From contig CAKSEI010000026.1 in NCBI GenBank assembly GCA_934446285.1, positions 1 to 12,496 of the forward strand: a stretch of DNA of 12,496 bases, given 5' to 3'. Within the stretch, counting starts at the first letter, position 1; each line of letters starts with the position of its first letter. Positions 1 to 7,451 of this stretch are shown here, piece after piece. The DNA comes from an uncultured Eubacteriales bacterium (GTDB taxonomy: Bacteria; Bacillota; Clostridia; Oscillospirales; CAG-272). The position numbers and the translations under genes are program-made. The notes under the pieces were generated by a model. It saw only the letters and a list, made by a program, of their open reading frames with translations. It searched no databases and was not told where the DNA came from.

Positions 1-246
1 TTGTGCGGCTGCTTTTTCGGCACTGCTCTCTTTCACGTTCTGCTCGGCAGACGCATTCTTCTGCTGCTTGCACGCAAGGTGGGCGCAGTGCGCGCTTTTC
101 TCGGATTTCTATACAGACGTACACTCGGTATCCCGCTGCGCTTTCTCGCGGGGAAAATAGGTTTGGGGCGGGAAAAGCGCAGGCGAAAAAAGGCGGAGAG
201 AAAAAAAGTGCGCGAAAAAAAGAAAATTCTCGTGGAGAAGATATGA
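1..246 (+). CDS. yabQ: Probable C-terminal part of sporulation protein YabQ (5' end outside window)
   Basis: An open frame enters from the left edge and stops at TGA 244-246; codon 1 here is internal, not a start. The visible 81 residues contain a hydrophobic stretch (about residues 4-22), then short amphipathic segments rich in Arg and Leu, and end in a very basic Lys/Arg tail encoded by several A runs. Members of the YabQ family are membrane proteins needed for spore cortex formation, and their C-terminal part is basic and poorly conserved. The call rests mainly on position: in Bacillus and Clostridia the order yabP-yabQ-divIC is common, and the next gene here is a DivIC/FtsB-like gene whose ATG overlaps this stop as ATGA, implying translational coupling. 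The N-terminal membrane domain is not visible, so a different basic membrane protein cannot be excluded. Confidence 0.55.
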   Translation: MCGCFFGTALFHVLLGRRILLLLARKVGAVRAFLGFLYRRTLGIPLRFLAGKIGLGREKRRRKKAERKKVREKKKILVEKI

Positions 247-518
247 AAAATTGGAATATATTTGTTAAAACAGCGATAATAGCCTTTCTTGTGTTCGGAG
301 TTGTGACGACCGTCAGACTTAATATCGAAATAGGCGATTTTGAGGACAAGGTGTCCTCCGCCTCCGAGACGATTGAGAAATTAGAGACAGATATCGATGC
401 CCTCACGGAAAAAGTCGAGCAAAAGGTGGATGAGGAATACATACAGAAGATTGCCCGTGAAACCCTCGGCTATTACAAGCCCTCGGAGATAGTATTCTAC
501 AACGATACGGCGAGGTGA
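243..518 (+). CDS. divIC: Septum formation initiator family protein (DivIC/FtsB-like)
   Basis: A 91-residue bitopic membrane protein. It has a short basic N-terminus (MKNWN), one transmembrane helix at about residues 7-25, then a heptad-like coiled coil (about 28-64) and a short C-terminal part with the ARETLGYYKPSEIVFYN pattern typical of FtsB/DivIC. The family joins FtsL and FtsQ/DivIB in the divisome subcomplex that activates septal peptidoglycan synthesis. It is shorter than B. subtilis DivIC (about 125 residues), closer to FtsB. ATG 243 was chosen because the TM helix follows at once and because it forms an ATGA overlap with the stop of the upstream gene. The same frame stays open back to base 3, but that upstream peptide is low-complexity shadow sequence. 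No terminator follows the stop. Confidence 0.85.
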   Translation: MKNWNIFVKTAIIAFLVFGVVTTVRLNIEIGDFEDKVSSASETIEKLETDIDALTEKVEQKVDEEYIQKIARETLGYYKPSEIVFYNDTAR

Positions 519-587
519 ATAATACACAAGCAGAATCTGCATGTATATACTTTATTATCCGAATGTAACAAAGTTGAGAAAACCCGA

Positions 588-616
588 TTGACAACAAGGT
601 CGAATTATGGTATTAT
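588..616 (+). promoter_or_regulatory. Sigma-A promoter with extended -10, upstream of xpt
   Basis: A perfect -35 TTGACA (588-593) and a -10 TATTAT (611-616) are 17 bases apart, with an extended -10 TG at 608-609. The predicted start is near G623, giving a leader of only about 28 bases before the xpt ATG. Nine T residues (627-635) fall in the first transcribed bases, and the ribosome site GGAG is at 640-643. The short leader leaves no room for a purine riboswitch. Confidence 0.85.
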
Positions 617-650
617 AGAAACGTAGTTTTTTTTTCAACGGAGTCGTAAA

Positions 651-1223
651 ATGAAGGCACTTGAAACTAAAATTTCAAATGAGGGCGTTATCCTTTCTGG
701 CAATGTTCTCAAGGTTGGCTCATTCCTCAATCAGCGCATAGACACCGAGTTTATGTTTGAAATGGGAAAAGAGACTGCCGGTCTTTTTTCGGGCGATAAC
801 GTGACTAAGATTCTAACGATAGAAGCATCGGGAATAGCCTATGCTCTTGCGGCGGCATACTATCTTCACGTACCCGTTGTTTTCGCAAAAAAGTCTGCTG
901 CGAGCAATGTCTCGGGCAGTGTATACAAGGCAAAAGTGCATTCGTTCACGCACGGCTGCGACTTCGGGGCTATAGTCCCGACGGAGTATCTGCAGCCGCA
1001 GGACAGAGTCCTGATAGTGGACGATTTTTTAGCTGACGGAAATGCTATCGCGGGGCTCTCAGACATTATTTCACAGTCGGGGGCTGAGTGCGTTGGCGCT
1101 GCCGTCGCAATAGAAAAGGGCTTTCAGGGCGGGGGAGACAGACTCCGCGCCTCGGGTATGAGGGTTGAGAGCCTCGCCGTCATAGACAGGATGGATGAAA
1201 ACGGGATAATCTTCCGCACTTGA
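651..1223 (+). CDS. xpt: Xanthine phosphoribosyltransferase
   Basis: 190 residues, matching the family length (about 190-194). Xpt transfers the phosphoribosyl group of PRPP to xanthine to make XMP in the cytoplasm, feeding GMP synthesis by salvage. Visible hallmarks are LKVGSFLNQRID at about residues 20-31, TIEASGIA at 56-63, the PRPP-binding signature VLIVDDFLADGNA at 120-132, and IEKGFQGGGDRL at 154-165, all in the order found in B. subtilis Xpt. The PRPP loop reads DDFLADGNA where the Bacillus enzyme has DDFLANGQA. ATG 651 is preceded by GGAG at 640-643 with 7-base spacing. In Bacillus, xpt is followed by the xanthine permease pbuX; here an ABC importer takes that place, which suggests the importer delivers purines. 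A strong promoter lies just upstream. Confidence 0.95.
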   Translation: MKALETKISNEGVILSGNVLKVGSFLNQRIDTEFMFEMGKETAGLFSGDNVTKILTIEASGIAYALAAAYYLHVPVVFAKKSAASNVSGSVYKAKVHSFTHGCDFGAIVPTEYLQPQDRVLIVDDFLADGNAIAGLSDIISQSGAECVGAAVAIEKGFQGGGDRLRASGMRVESLAVIDRMDENGIIFRT

Positions 1224-1229
1224 CGGAAG
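1211..1229 (+). other. Small hairpin spanning the xpt stop codon
   Basis: CTTCCG (1211-1216) and CGGAAG (1224-1229) form a 6-bp stem whose 7-base loop holds the xpt TGA. No real U tract follows, only TTTCC, so it is at best a weak terminator or an mRNA end stabiliser. Read-through into the lipoprotein gene is likely. Confidence 0.3.
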
Positions 1230-1249
1230 TTTCCATACAGTATTATATG
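1220..1249 (+). promoter_or_regulatory. Possible secondary promoter for the BMP lipoprotein gene
   Basis: TTGACG (1220-1225) overlaps the xpt stop and is followed by the AT-rich TATTATATG (1241-1249). The spacing is imperfect: 15 bases to TATTAT or 18 to TATATG. A start here would give the abundant binding protein its own transcription. The evidence is weak. Confidence 0.3.
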
Positions 1250-1272
1250 TGCCGAAAGGCAAGGAGGACAAA

Positions 1273-2502
1273 ATGAAAAAGATTTTATCAATTCTTTTGG
1301 TTCTTGCGACCGTGCTCTCTCTCTGCTTGACTCTCGCGTCGTGCAGCAGCGACGGTGACAAATCGAGCGACCCGTCGTCGGAGAATTCGGAGAATAAGGA
1401 AACTACCGTTAAGGTCGGATTTATTTTCCTGCATGACGAGAATTCCACCTACGACCTCAACTTCTTAAACGCAGCTAAGGCAGCGTGCGAGGAGGCGGGC
1501 GTTGAGTATGTTTTCAAGACCAATATCCCCGAGACCACCGCATGCTACGATGCGGCAGCAGACCTCGTTGATGCGGGCTGCAACCTGATCTTCGCAGACA
1601 GCTTCGGTCACGAGCCTTTCATTCTTCAGGCAGCAGAGGAGTTCAAGAATGTTGAATTCTGTCATGCTACCGGAACTCACGCACACACCGAGAAGCTTTC
1701 AAACTTCCACAACGCATTTGCATCCATATACGAGGGACGTTACCTCGCCGGTGTTGCGGCAGGACTCAAGCTCAATGAGATGCTCGAGAAAAAAGAGATA
1801 GACGAGCCCAAGATGGGCTATGTCGGCGCATATACATACGCAGAGGTTATCTCAGGTTACACTTCTTTCTATCTCGGCGCAAAGTCCGTTTGCCCGAATG
1901 TCACGATGGACGTTCAATTCACCGGAAGCTGGTATGACGAGACCGCTGAGAAGGAAGCTGCAACTCTGCTTATCAACCGCGGCTGCAAGCTTATAAGCCA
2001 GCACGCAGACTCCATGGGTGCTCCTACCGCATGTGAGAGCGCAGGCGTTCCCAACGTCTCCTACAACGGCAGCACCGTTTCCGCTTGTCCCAACACCTTT
2101 ATCGTTTCCTCGAGAATCGACTGGACGCCTTACTTCAAGCACATCATCGAGTGCGTAAAGACCGGCAAGGCTATCGAGGCTGACTGGACGGGTACTCTCG
2201 CAACAGGCTCTGTTGTGCTTACCGACTTTAACGATAAGGCGGCTGCCGCAGGCACAACCGAAAAGGTTGAGGCTGTAAAGCAGGATCTCGAGTCCGGCAA
2301 AACGCATGTATTCGATACATCCTCATTTACCGTTGACGGCAAGAAGCTTGACTCCTACATGGCTGACGTTGACACAGATGCAAACTACGAGAAGGATACG
2401 GAGGTTATAAGCGACGGATACTTCCACGAGTCGGAGTTCCGTTCCGCACCGTATTTTGACCTTGCAATAGACGGTATAACCCGCCTGAACGAGGCTTTCT
2501 GA
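1273..2502 (+). CDS. BMP-family ABC transporter substrate-binding lipoprotein (purine nucleoside/nucleobase)
   Basis: 409 residues. The signal peptide is lipoprotein type: MKK, a hydrophobic core (residues 4-20), and the lipobox LASC with the lipidated Cys24, followed by a Ser/Asp/Glu-rich linker to about residue 45. The mature part follows the BMP/PnrA (PF02608) pattern: VKVGFIF at the first strand, an EGRYLAGVAAG segment in the middle, MGYVGAY, then TGSWYD, and NRGCKLISQHAD. This family binds nucleosides or purine bases outside the membrane and hands them to a NupOPQ-type ABC importer, whose ATPase and two permeases follow. ATG 1273 was chosen over GTG 1249 because AAGGAGG (1261-1267) sits 5 bases upstream and the signal peptide starts there. 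The exact ligand is inferred from the adjacent xpt and remains open: xanthine, guanine, hypoxanthine or a nucleoside. Confidence 0.9.
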   Translation: MKKILSILLVLATVLSLCLTLASCSSDGDKSSDPSSENSENKETTVKVGFIFLHDENSTYDLNFLNAAKAACEEAGVEYVFKTNIPETTACYDAAADLVDAGCNLIFADSFGHEPFILQAAEEFKNVEFCHATGTHAHTEKLSNFHNAFASIYEGRYLAGVAAGLKLNEMLEKKEIDEPKMGYVGAYTYAEVISGYTSFYLGAKSVCPNVTMDVQFTGSWYDETAEKEAATLLINRGCKLISQHADSMGAPTACESAGVPNVSYNGSTVSACPNTFIVSSRIDWTPYFKHIIECVKTGKAIEADWTGTLATGSVVLTDFNDKAAAAGTTEKVEAVKQDLESGKTHVFDTSSFTVDGKKLDSYMADVDTDANYEKDTEVISDGYFHESEFRSAPYFDLAIDGITRLNEAF

Positions 2503-2511
2503 TTTTGTCAT

Positions 2512-2548
2512 AAGTTAATGCGGGGCGTTTTTCCGCCCCGCAAAACTT
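2512..2548 (+). terminator. GC-rich hairpin between binding-protein and ATPase genes
   Basis: A perfect 9-bp stem TGCGGGGCG/CGCCCCGCA (2519-2527 with 2534-2542) has a T-rich 6-base loop. Flanking AAGTT (2512-2516) and AACTT (2544-2548) can add 5 bp across a small internal loop. It is followed by ATTTGTA rather than a clear T run. It may be a partial terminator or a 3'-end stabiliser that gives more lipoprotein than ATPase/permease mRNA. Confidence 0.6.
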
Positions 2549-2639
2549 ATTTGTATGGGATATTTTTACGTTTTATCTCGAAGTGGGCGCGCACATCCGT
2601 GAGCGCTCATTCCGGTATAAAACAGGGAGGGATAAAAGC

Positions 2640-4196
2640 TTGGAAGTCGTACCTGCAATAGAACTGAAAAATATTACAAAAACTTTCGGCAGCGTCGTCG
2701 CAAACAAAAATGTCAGCCTCAAGGTCATGCGGGGCGAGATACTGTCCGTGCTCGGTGAGAACGGCAGCGGAAAGACAACGCTCATGAACATGATATCGGG
2801 CATATATTTTCCCGATTCGGGCAGCATCTGCATAGACGGTAAGGAAGTTGTGATACGCTCTCCGAAGGATGCATTCACATACCGTATAGGTATGATACAC
2901 CAGCACTTTAAGCTTGTCGATGTTTTCTCGGCGGCGGAGAATATCATTCTCGGGCTTGACGAGGGCAGGTACGATATAAAGAAAGCCGAAAAGAGAGTCT
3001 CGGAGATAAGCGAAAAATACGGCTTTGACATCGATCCGAAAAAGAAGATATACGATATGTCCGTCTCGGAGAAGCAGACGGTCGAAATAATAAAGGTGCT
3101 CTACAGAGGCGCAGATATACTTATCCTCGACGAGCCGACGGCGGTTTTGACGCCGCAGGAGACGAGAAAGCTTTTCGACGTTTTGCGCCGCATGAAAAAG
3201 GACGGCAAGTCTATTATCATAATTACTCATAAGCTGCAGGAGGTTCTCGAGCTGTCAGATAAGGTTGCAGTTCTGCGCAAGGGTGAGTACATAGGCACGG
3301 TTAATACAGCGGACGCCGACGTGACATCCCTTACCGAGATGATGGTAGGAAAAAAGGTCGCACTCAATATAGAGAGAGCCGAGCCGAAAAATCCCGAGGA
3401 CAGACTGATAATAGATAAGCTCTCGTGCGTCAGCCGCGACGGCGTGAAGATTCTTGACGATGTGTGCTTTACGGCGCGTTCGGGAGAAATCTTAGGTATT
3501 GCGGGTATCGCAGGCAGCGGGCAGAGAGAGCTGCTCGAGGCTATCGCGGGACTTCAGCACGTCTCGGACGGAGAGATTATTTACAATAATCCAAAGACGG
3601 GCGAAAAGGACAATCTGCGAGACAAAACGCCTATGCAGATAAGGGAGCTCGGCGTCAGGCTGTCGTTCGTGCCGGAGGACAGGCTCGGTATGGGGCTTGT
3701 CGGGAATATGGACATAACCGACAATATGATGCTCCGCAGCTATAGAAAGGGTAAGAGCTTTTTGCTACGCCGCAAGCCGCCTAAGGACCTCGCCGAGAGG
3801 ATAATCGATGAGCTTGAGGTAGTGACCCCGGGTGTGACCACTCCCGTTCGCAGACTCTCGGGAGGAAACGTGCAGAAGGTGCTGGTCGGGCGCGAGATTG
3901 CCGCAGCCCCGACGGTGCTTATGGCTGCGTATCCCGTTAGAGGACTTGATATAAATTCATCGTATCTGATATACAACCTGCTCAATGCGCAAAAGGAAAA
4001 CGGCGTCGCCGTCATTTTCGTCGGCGAGGATCTCGACGTGCTCACCGAACTGTGCGACAGGATAATGGTCATAGGCTCGGGAAGAGTCACGGGAATAGTC
4101 GACGGACGCAGCACGACAAAGGAAGAGATAGGGCTTCTAATGACGCATACGCCCGAAAATTCGGAGGAGGGAGGAACGGAAAGTGAGCACAACTAA
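2640..4196 (+). CDS. ABC importer ATPase with two nucleotide-binding domains (NupO/YufO-like)
   Basis: 518 residues, the usual length of sugar/nucleoside-type double ATPases (RbsA, MglA, NupO). NBD1: Walker A GENGSGKT at 39-46, Q-loop Gln88 in HQHF, signature region SVSEKQ at 141-146, Walker B with Asp164 and Glu165 in DEPTAVL, and H-loop His197. NBD2: a degenerate Walker A GIAGSGQR at 289-296 that lacks the Lys, a canonical signature LSGGN at 406-410, and a degenerate Walker B LMAAYP near 428-433, as usual in this family. It energises uptake of the substrate delivered by the upstream lipoprotein. TTG 2640 is preferred because GGGAGG (2625-2630) lies 9 bases upstream; GTG 2583, 19 codons earlier, has no ribosome site and adds residues the family lacks. 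Its end overlaps the next gene by 14 bases. Confidence 0.92.
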   Translation: MEVVPAIELKNITKTFGSVVANKNVSLKVMRGEILSVLGENGSGKTTLMNMISGIYFPDSGSICIDGKEVVIRSPKDAFTYRIGMIHQHFKLVDVFSAAENIILGLDEGRYDIKKAEKRVSEISEKYGFDIDPKKKIYDMSVSEKQTVEIIKVLYRGADILILDEPTAVLTPQETRKLFDVLRRMKKDGKSIIIITHKLQEVLELSDKVAVLRKGEYIGTVNTADADVTSLTEMMVGKKVALNIERAEPKNPEDRLIIDKLSCVSRDGVKILDDVCFTARSGEILGIAGIAGSGQRELLEAIAGLQHVSDGEIIYNNPKTGEKDNLRDKTPMQIRELGVRLSFVPEDRLGMGLVGNMDITDNMMLRSYRKGKSFLLRRKPPKDLAERIIDELEVVTPGVTTPVRRLSGGNVQKVLVGREIAAAPTVLMAAYPVRGLDINSSYLIYNLLNAQKENGVAVIFVGEDLDVLTELCDRIMVIGSGRVTGIVDGRSTTKEEIGLLMTHTPENSEEGGTESEHN

Positions 4197-5301
4197 AACG
4201 AAAAAGGCACTTCACGAGCCGCTCTTTCATATAACAAAACGGTCGGAAATGCCGTGGTGGAAGTCATGGTGTGTACGCATTCTCGCGGTTCTTGCGGCGC
4301 TTATCGTCTGTGGAATCGTCACCATACTTCTCACCGGGCAGAATCCGCTCGAGGTTTATATAACCATGTTCAAGGGTGCGCTCGGTACGGCGCGAAAGCG
4401 CTGGAGTTTACTGCAGGGCATTGCCATGCTGCTGTGCGTGGCACTCGCCGTCACTCCCGCTTTCAAGATGCGCTTCTGGAATATAGGCGCGGAGGGTCAG
4501 GTCCTCGCGGGAGGAATAGCGACCGCCGCATGTATGATACTTTTAGCGGACAAACTGCCTGCGCCCGTCCTCCTCGCTGTATCGGTAATAGCGAGCATGG
4601 CTGCGGGGGCTCTTTGGGGAATTGTTCCCGCGATTTTCAAAGCAATATGGGGAACGAACGAAACACTCTTTACCCTTATGATGAACTACGTCGCGATACA
4701 GATTGTCGCTTATTTTACCTATATATGGTCAGTGCCGAAAGGCTCGGGAAACATAGGCATCATTAACCGTGCGACTCAGGCGGGATGGCTGCCGACAATC
4801 TTCGGGCAAAAGTATCTGCTCAACGTCGTGATAGTCGCCGTCATTACCGTATTCATGTACATTTATCTTAAGTACAGTAAACACGGATACGAGATAGCGG
4901 TCGTCGGTGAAAGCGAGAATACCGCGAGATACATCGGTATCAACGTAAAGAAGGTAATCGTGCGCACCATGGCTCTTTCCGGCGCAATATGCGGAATAGC
5001 GGGGCTGCTGCTCGTTGCGGGAACGGACCACACACTCTCGCGCGATACGGCGGCGGGACGCGGCTTTACCGCGATACTTGTCTCATGGCTTGCAAAATTC
5101 AATCCGCTGTACATGGTTCTCACGACATTCCTTATCATATTCCTAGACAAGGGAGCGTCGGAGATATCGACGCAGTTTATGCTCAATGCGTCATTCTCCG
5201 ATATAATTACGGGTATTATAATATTCTTTATTATCGGCAGCGAGTTTTTCATAAATTACAGGCTGAACTTCCGTCACTCACAAAAGGAGGCAGTAAAATG
5301 A
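4183..5301 (+). CDS. ABC transporter permease (NupP/YufP-like)
   Basis: 372 residues. A cytoplasmic N-terminus of about 30 residues is followed by roughly 8-9 hydrophobic helices. It belongs to the BPD_transp_2 (PF02653) permeases, the kind paired with BMP-family receptors. Diagnostic segments are FWNIGAEGQ at 98-106 and the cytoplasmic coupling loop VGESENTARYIGI at 241-253, the site thought to contact the ATPase in this family. It forms the membrane channel together with the next protein. The GTG start is supported by the purine-rich GGAGGAGGGAGG (4163-4174), 8 bases upstream and inside the end of the ATPase gene. Its stop TGA 5299-5301 overlaps the next ATG as ATGA, so the importer subunits are translationally coupled. 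Confidence 0.92.
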   Translation: MSTTKTKKALHEPLFHITKRSEMPWWKSWCVRILAVLAALIVCGIVTILLTGQNPLEVYITMFKGALGTARKRWSLLQGIAMLLCVALAVTPAFKMRFWNIGAEGQVLAGGIATAACMILLADKLPAPVLLAVSVIASMAAGALWGIVPAIFKAIWGTNETLFTLMMNYVAIQIVAYFTYIWSVPKGSGNIGIINRATQAGWLPTIFGQKYLLNVVIVAVITVFMYIYLKYSKHGYEIAVVGESENTARYIGINVKKVIVRTMALSGAICGIAGLLLVAGTDHTLSRDTAAGRGFTAILVSWLAKFNPLYMVLTTFLIIFLDKGASEISTQFMLNASFSDIITGIIIFFIIGSEFFINYRLNFRHSQKEAVK

Positions 5302-6287
5302 TAGCGGCTTTTATACAGCGTGCGGTTATGCAGGGCATTCCTTTGCTTTTCGGCTCTACGGGTGAGATAATCACCGAGAAGTCGGGTCACCTCAATCTCG
5401 GAATTCCCGGGATAATGTATGTCGGCGGTATCAGCGGAGTTATCGGTTCTTTTATATACGAAAGCTCGTTTACGGGGCACACCGAGGACATGAATGCTTT
5501 TCTCGCGGTGCTTATCCCTTTCCTCTGCTCGATTGTCGGCGCTACGCTCATGGGACTGATCTACTCATTCTTAACGGTAACTCTCAGGGCAAATCAGAAT
5601 GTCACGGGCCTTGCACTCACGACGTTCGGTATCGGATTCGGAAACTTCTTCGGAGGCTCTCTTATCAAGCTGACGGGCAGCGAGCTGCCGTCCATCACTC
5701 TTTCGGCGACGAGCAAATTCTTCCGCGCGAAGCTGCCATTTGCCGACAGTCTCGGGTGGTTCGGTCAGATATTCCTTTCATACGGATTTCTTGCTTATCT
5801 TGCCGTCGCGGTGGCACTTATCGCAGCGTATTTTCTTTCACACACCCGCACGGGACTGCAGCTGCGCGCTGTCGGCGAAAACCCGGCAACCGCTGACGCG
5901 GCGGGAATTGCCGTTGAGAAATACAAGTATCTCGCGACATGTATCGGCAGCGCAATCGCAGGGCTCGGAGGTCTCTACTACGTTATGGACTATGCGAACG
6001 GCATATGGTCGAATGACGCATTCGGCGACCGGGGTTGGCTCGCAATAGCGCTTGTTATATTCGCCATATGGAGACCGAACGTCGGCATACTCGGATCGTT
6101 CCTCTTCGGCGGACTTTATATCATTCATAACTATATACCCAATCTGTCGATGAGCGACCAGGAGCTTTTCAAGATGACTCCGTACATAGTCACTATAGTC
6201 GTCCTTATCGTCATCAGCATGAGAAAAAGACGAGAAAATCAACCCCCCGCATCTCTCGGACTCCCCTACTTCCGCGAGGAGAGATAG
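5298..6287 (+). CDS. ABC transporter permease (NupQ/YufQ-like)
   Basis: 329 residues, with about 8-9 transmembrane helices. It is the second, shorter BPD_transp_2 permease of the importer. Family landmarks are HLNLGIPGIM at 31-40, ANQNVTGLALTTFG at 98-111, and the coupling loop VGENPATADAAGI at 192-204, which matches the equivalent loop of its partner. The start ATG 5298 overlaps the preceding stop by ATGA and has AGGAGG (5285-5290) 7 bases upstream. It is the last gene of the purine-uptake block: TAG 6285-6287 is followed 4 bases later by a strong bidirectional terminator. The heterodimeric pairing of one longer and one shorter permease is normal for this family. Confidence 0.92.
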   Translation: MIAAFIQRAVMQGIPLLFGSTGEIITEKSGHLNLGIPGIMYVGGISGVIGSFIYESSFTGHTEDMNAFLAVLIPFLCSIVGATLMGLIYSFLTVTLRANQNVTGLALTTFGIGFGNFFGGSLIKLTGSELPSITLSATSKFFRAKLPFADSLGWFGQIFLSYGFLAYLAVAVALIAAYFLSHTRTGLQLRAVGENPATADAAGIAVEKYKYLATCIGSAIAGLGGLYYVMDYANGIWSNDAFGDRGWLAIALVIFAIWRPNVGILGSFLFGGLYIIHNYIPNLSMSDQELFKMTPYIVTIVVLIVISMRKRRENQPPASLGLPYFREER

Positions 6288-6291
6288 AATC

Positions 6292-6321
6292 AAAATGACC
6301 TGCCGCACGGCAGGTCATTTT
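6292..6321. terminator. Bidirectional intrinsic terminator between convergent genes
   Basis: A 13-bp perfect stem AAAATGACCTGCC/GGCAGGTCATTTT has a GCAC loop, A runs on the left and T runs on the right, so it works on both strands. Four further outer pairs (6287-6290 with 6323-6326) can form past one mismatch. The stop codon of the minus-strand desulfurase (6315-6317) lies within the stem. Confidence 0.92.
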
Positions 6322-7451
6322 AATTCTCTTACGGCTCGTATGAGTGCATCTACGTCGCTTGGTTTGTTGAAAGCGCCGAGCGAGACTCTCACTGCTCCGT
6401 GCTCGGGAGTGCCGAGTGAGGCGTGGGCGAGCGGAGCGCAGTGCAGTCCCGCACGCACGCATATTCCGCGTTCCGAGAGTGCCCTCGCGGTGTCCTCCGA
6501 GTCTCTACCGTCTATATTGAATATAAAGAGCGATCCCCGGCGGTATTCTTCCGCATAAACGGTGACTCCCCTCATTCTCTCGAGCGAGTCACGCGCATAT
6601 CCGCACAGTCGGCATTCCGCCGAGCTTATATTCTTTATTCCTCTGCTTTTTATATAGCCTATACCCTCGCACAGACCGTATATCGCGGGGACATTGAGCG
6701 TGCCCGCCTCAAGTCTCTCGGGCAGAAAGTCGGGCATTTCCGCCTCGCGCGAGTTCACGCCGTTGCCGCCCTCTATCAGAGTCCCCGCGTGACAGACAGC
6801 CTCCGCTGCACGTTCGGAGAAAATGACAAATCCCGTTCCCTGCGGACCGTAAAGCCCCTTGTGCCCCGGAGCGCAGAGAGCGTCTATATTCATCTTCTTC
6901 ATGTTGAGCGTCTGCTTGCCCGCCGCCTGAGAGGCGTCGACGATGAAGAATAGATTTTTCTCCATGCACAGTCTGCCTATCGCTTCTATCGGCGGAGCGG
7001 CGGGGCAGAGATTGCTCGCTGCGGTGCACACGACCGCGCGCGTGTCACGCCTTATGTGCGAGGCGATGTCGTCAAGTATCTCTTCCGCACTTGCTGCAGT
7101 GGGGAAGATGCTGTACGGCTGTCCGCGCGAGATGACGGGGCGCACGACAGCGTTATGCTCGAGGTCGCTTATGAGGACATGCCCGCGCGGGGCAAGCCCC
7201 TTTATCGCGTAATTCAGTGCGACGGTCGCGTTCGGCGTGAATACAGTGTTTTCGGCTTTCGCGCAGAAAAACTCCGCGAGCATCGCTCTTGCATTGTATA
7301 CCGTCTCCGCCGAGCGCTCGGCTATGGGATGTGCGCCTCTGCCCGGGTTTCCGCACCATCCGTCTATACATTCCTTTACCGCGCGTCCGACCCCGGGCGG
7401 CTTCGGAAAGGTCGTTGCCGCATTGTCAAGATAAACGATGTCCCTTGTCAT
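6315..7451 (-). CDS. Class V aminotransferase / cysteine desulfurase family protein
   Basis: 378 residues of a PLP-dependent fold type I enzyme, close to the cysteine desulfurase-like group that includes SufS/CsdA and the shorter clostridial TIGR01977 type. Visible residues are LDNAATTFPKP at 8-18, His99 in DLEHN (expected to stack on PLP), Asp172 and Gln175 in VDASQAAGK, the Schiff-base Lys198 in APGHKGLYGPQGTG, and the catalytic Cys338 in VRAGLHCAPLAH. The likely reaction is removal of sulfur from cysteine as an enzyme persulfide plus alanine; selenocysteine lyase activity is also possible. The segment after strand five reads AASNLCPAAPPI where relatives often have a SNVTG or SNVLG type motif. 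The start ATG 7449-7451 overlaps the stop of the upstream DUF3343 gene as ATGA. No SufU, IscU or other Fe-S scaffold gene lies beside it, so a role in general Fe-S assembly cannot be assumed. Confidence 0.88.
   Translation of the reverse strand: MTRDIVYLDNAATTFPKPPGVGRAVKECIDGWCGNPGRGAHPIAERSAETVYNARAMLAEFFCAKAENTVFTPNATVALNYAIKGLAPRGHVLISDLEHNAVVRPVISRGQPYSIFPTAASAEEILDDIASHIRRDTRAVVCTAASNLCPAAPPIEAIGRLCMEKNLFFIVDASQAAGKQTLNMKKMNIDALCAPGHKGLYGPQGTGFVIFSERAAEAVCHAGTLIEGGNGVNSREAEMPDFLPERLEAGTLNVPAIYGLCEGIGYIKSRGIKNISSAECRLCGYARDSLERMRGVTVYAEEYRRGSLFIFNIDGRDSEDTARALSERGICVRAGLHCAPLAHASLGTPEHGAVRVSLGAFNKPSDVDALIRAVRELK

Noticed and set aside
180..235. A7-type runs as a programmed frameshift site between yabQ and divIC
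   Set aside because: divIC has its own ATG in an ATGA overlap; the A runs are explained by the Lys-rich tail, and no downstream pseudoknot or stem is evident.
3..242. Long upstream extension of the divIC frame
   Set aside because: The extension overlaps the probable yabQ in another frame, has low-complexity Arg/Ser/Lys composition and no ribosome site. ATG 243 with the transmembrane helix at its start fits the family.
519..650. Possible purine riboswitch in the leader of xpt
   Set aside because: The predicted transcript starts near 623, leaving about 28 bases. Upstream of the promoter I see only a 4-bp hairpin (GCAG/CTGC, 530-540), not the three-way junction core of a purine aptamer.
1249..1272. 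GTG start eight codons earlier for the BMP lipoprotein
   Set aside because: The extra residues are charged and would precede the signal peptide; AAGGAGG lies between the GTG and ATG 1273, placing the true start at the latter.
1852..2342. Minus-strand open frames across the lipoprotein gene
   Set aside because: They lie antisense to a well-supported gene with clear family motifs, have no ribosome site and give low-complexity products.
2583..2639. GTG start 19 codons earlier for the ABC ATPase
   Set aside because: There is no ribosome site ahead of it, and GGGAGG inside this stretch points to TTG 2640.
5838..6308. Minus-strand open frame of 156 codons across the second permease
   Set aside because: It is antisense to a permease with intact motifs, runs through the bidirectional terminator and shows no recognisable protein features.
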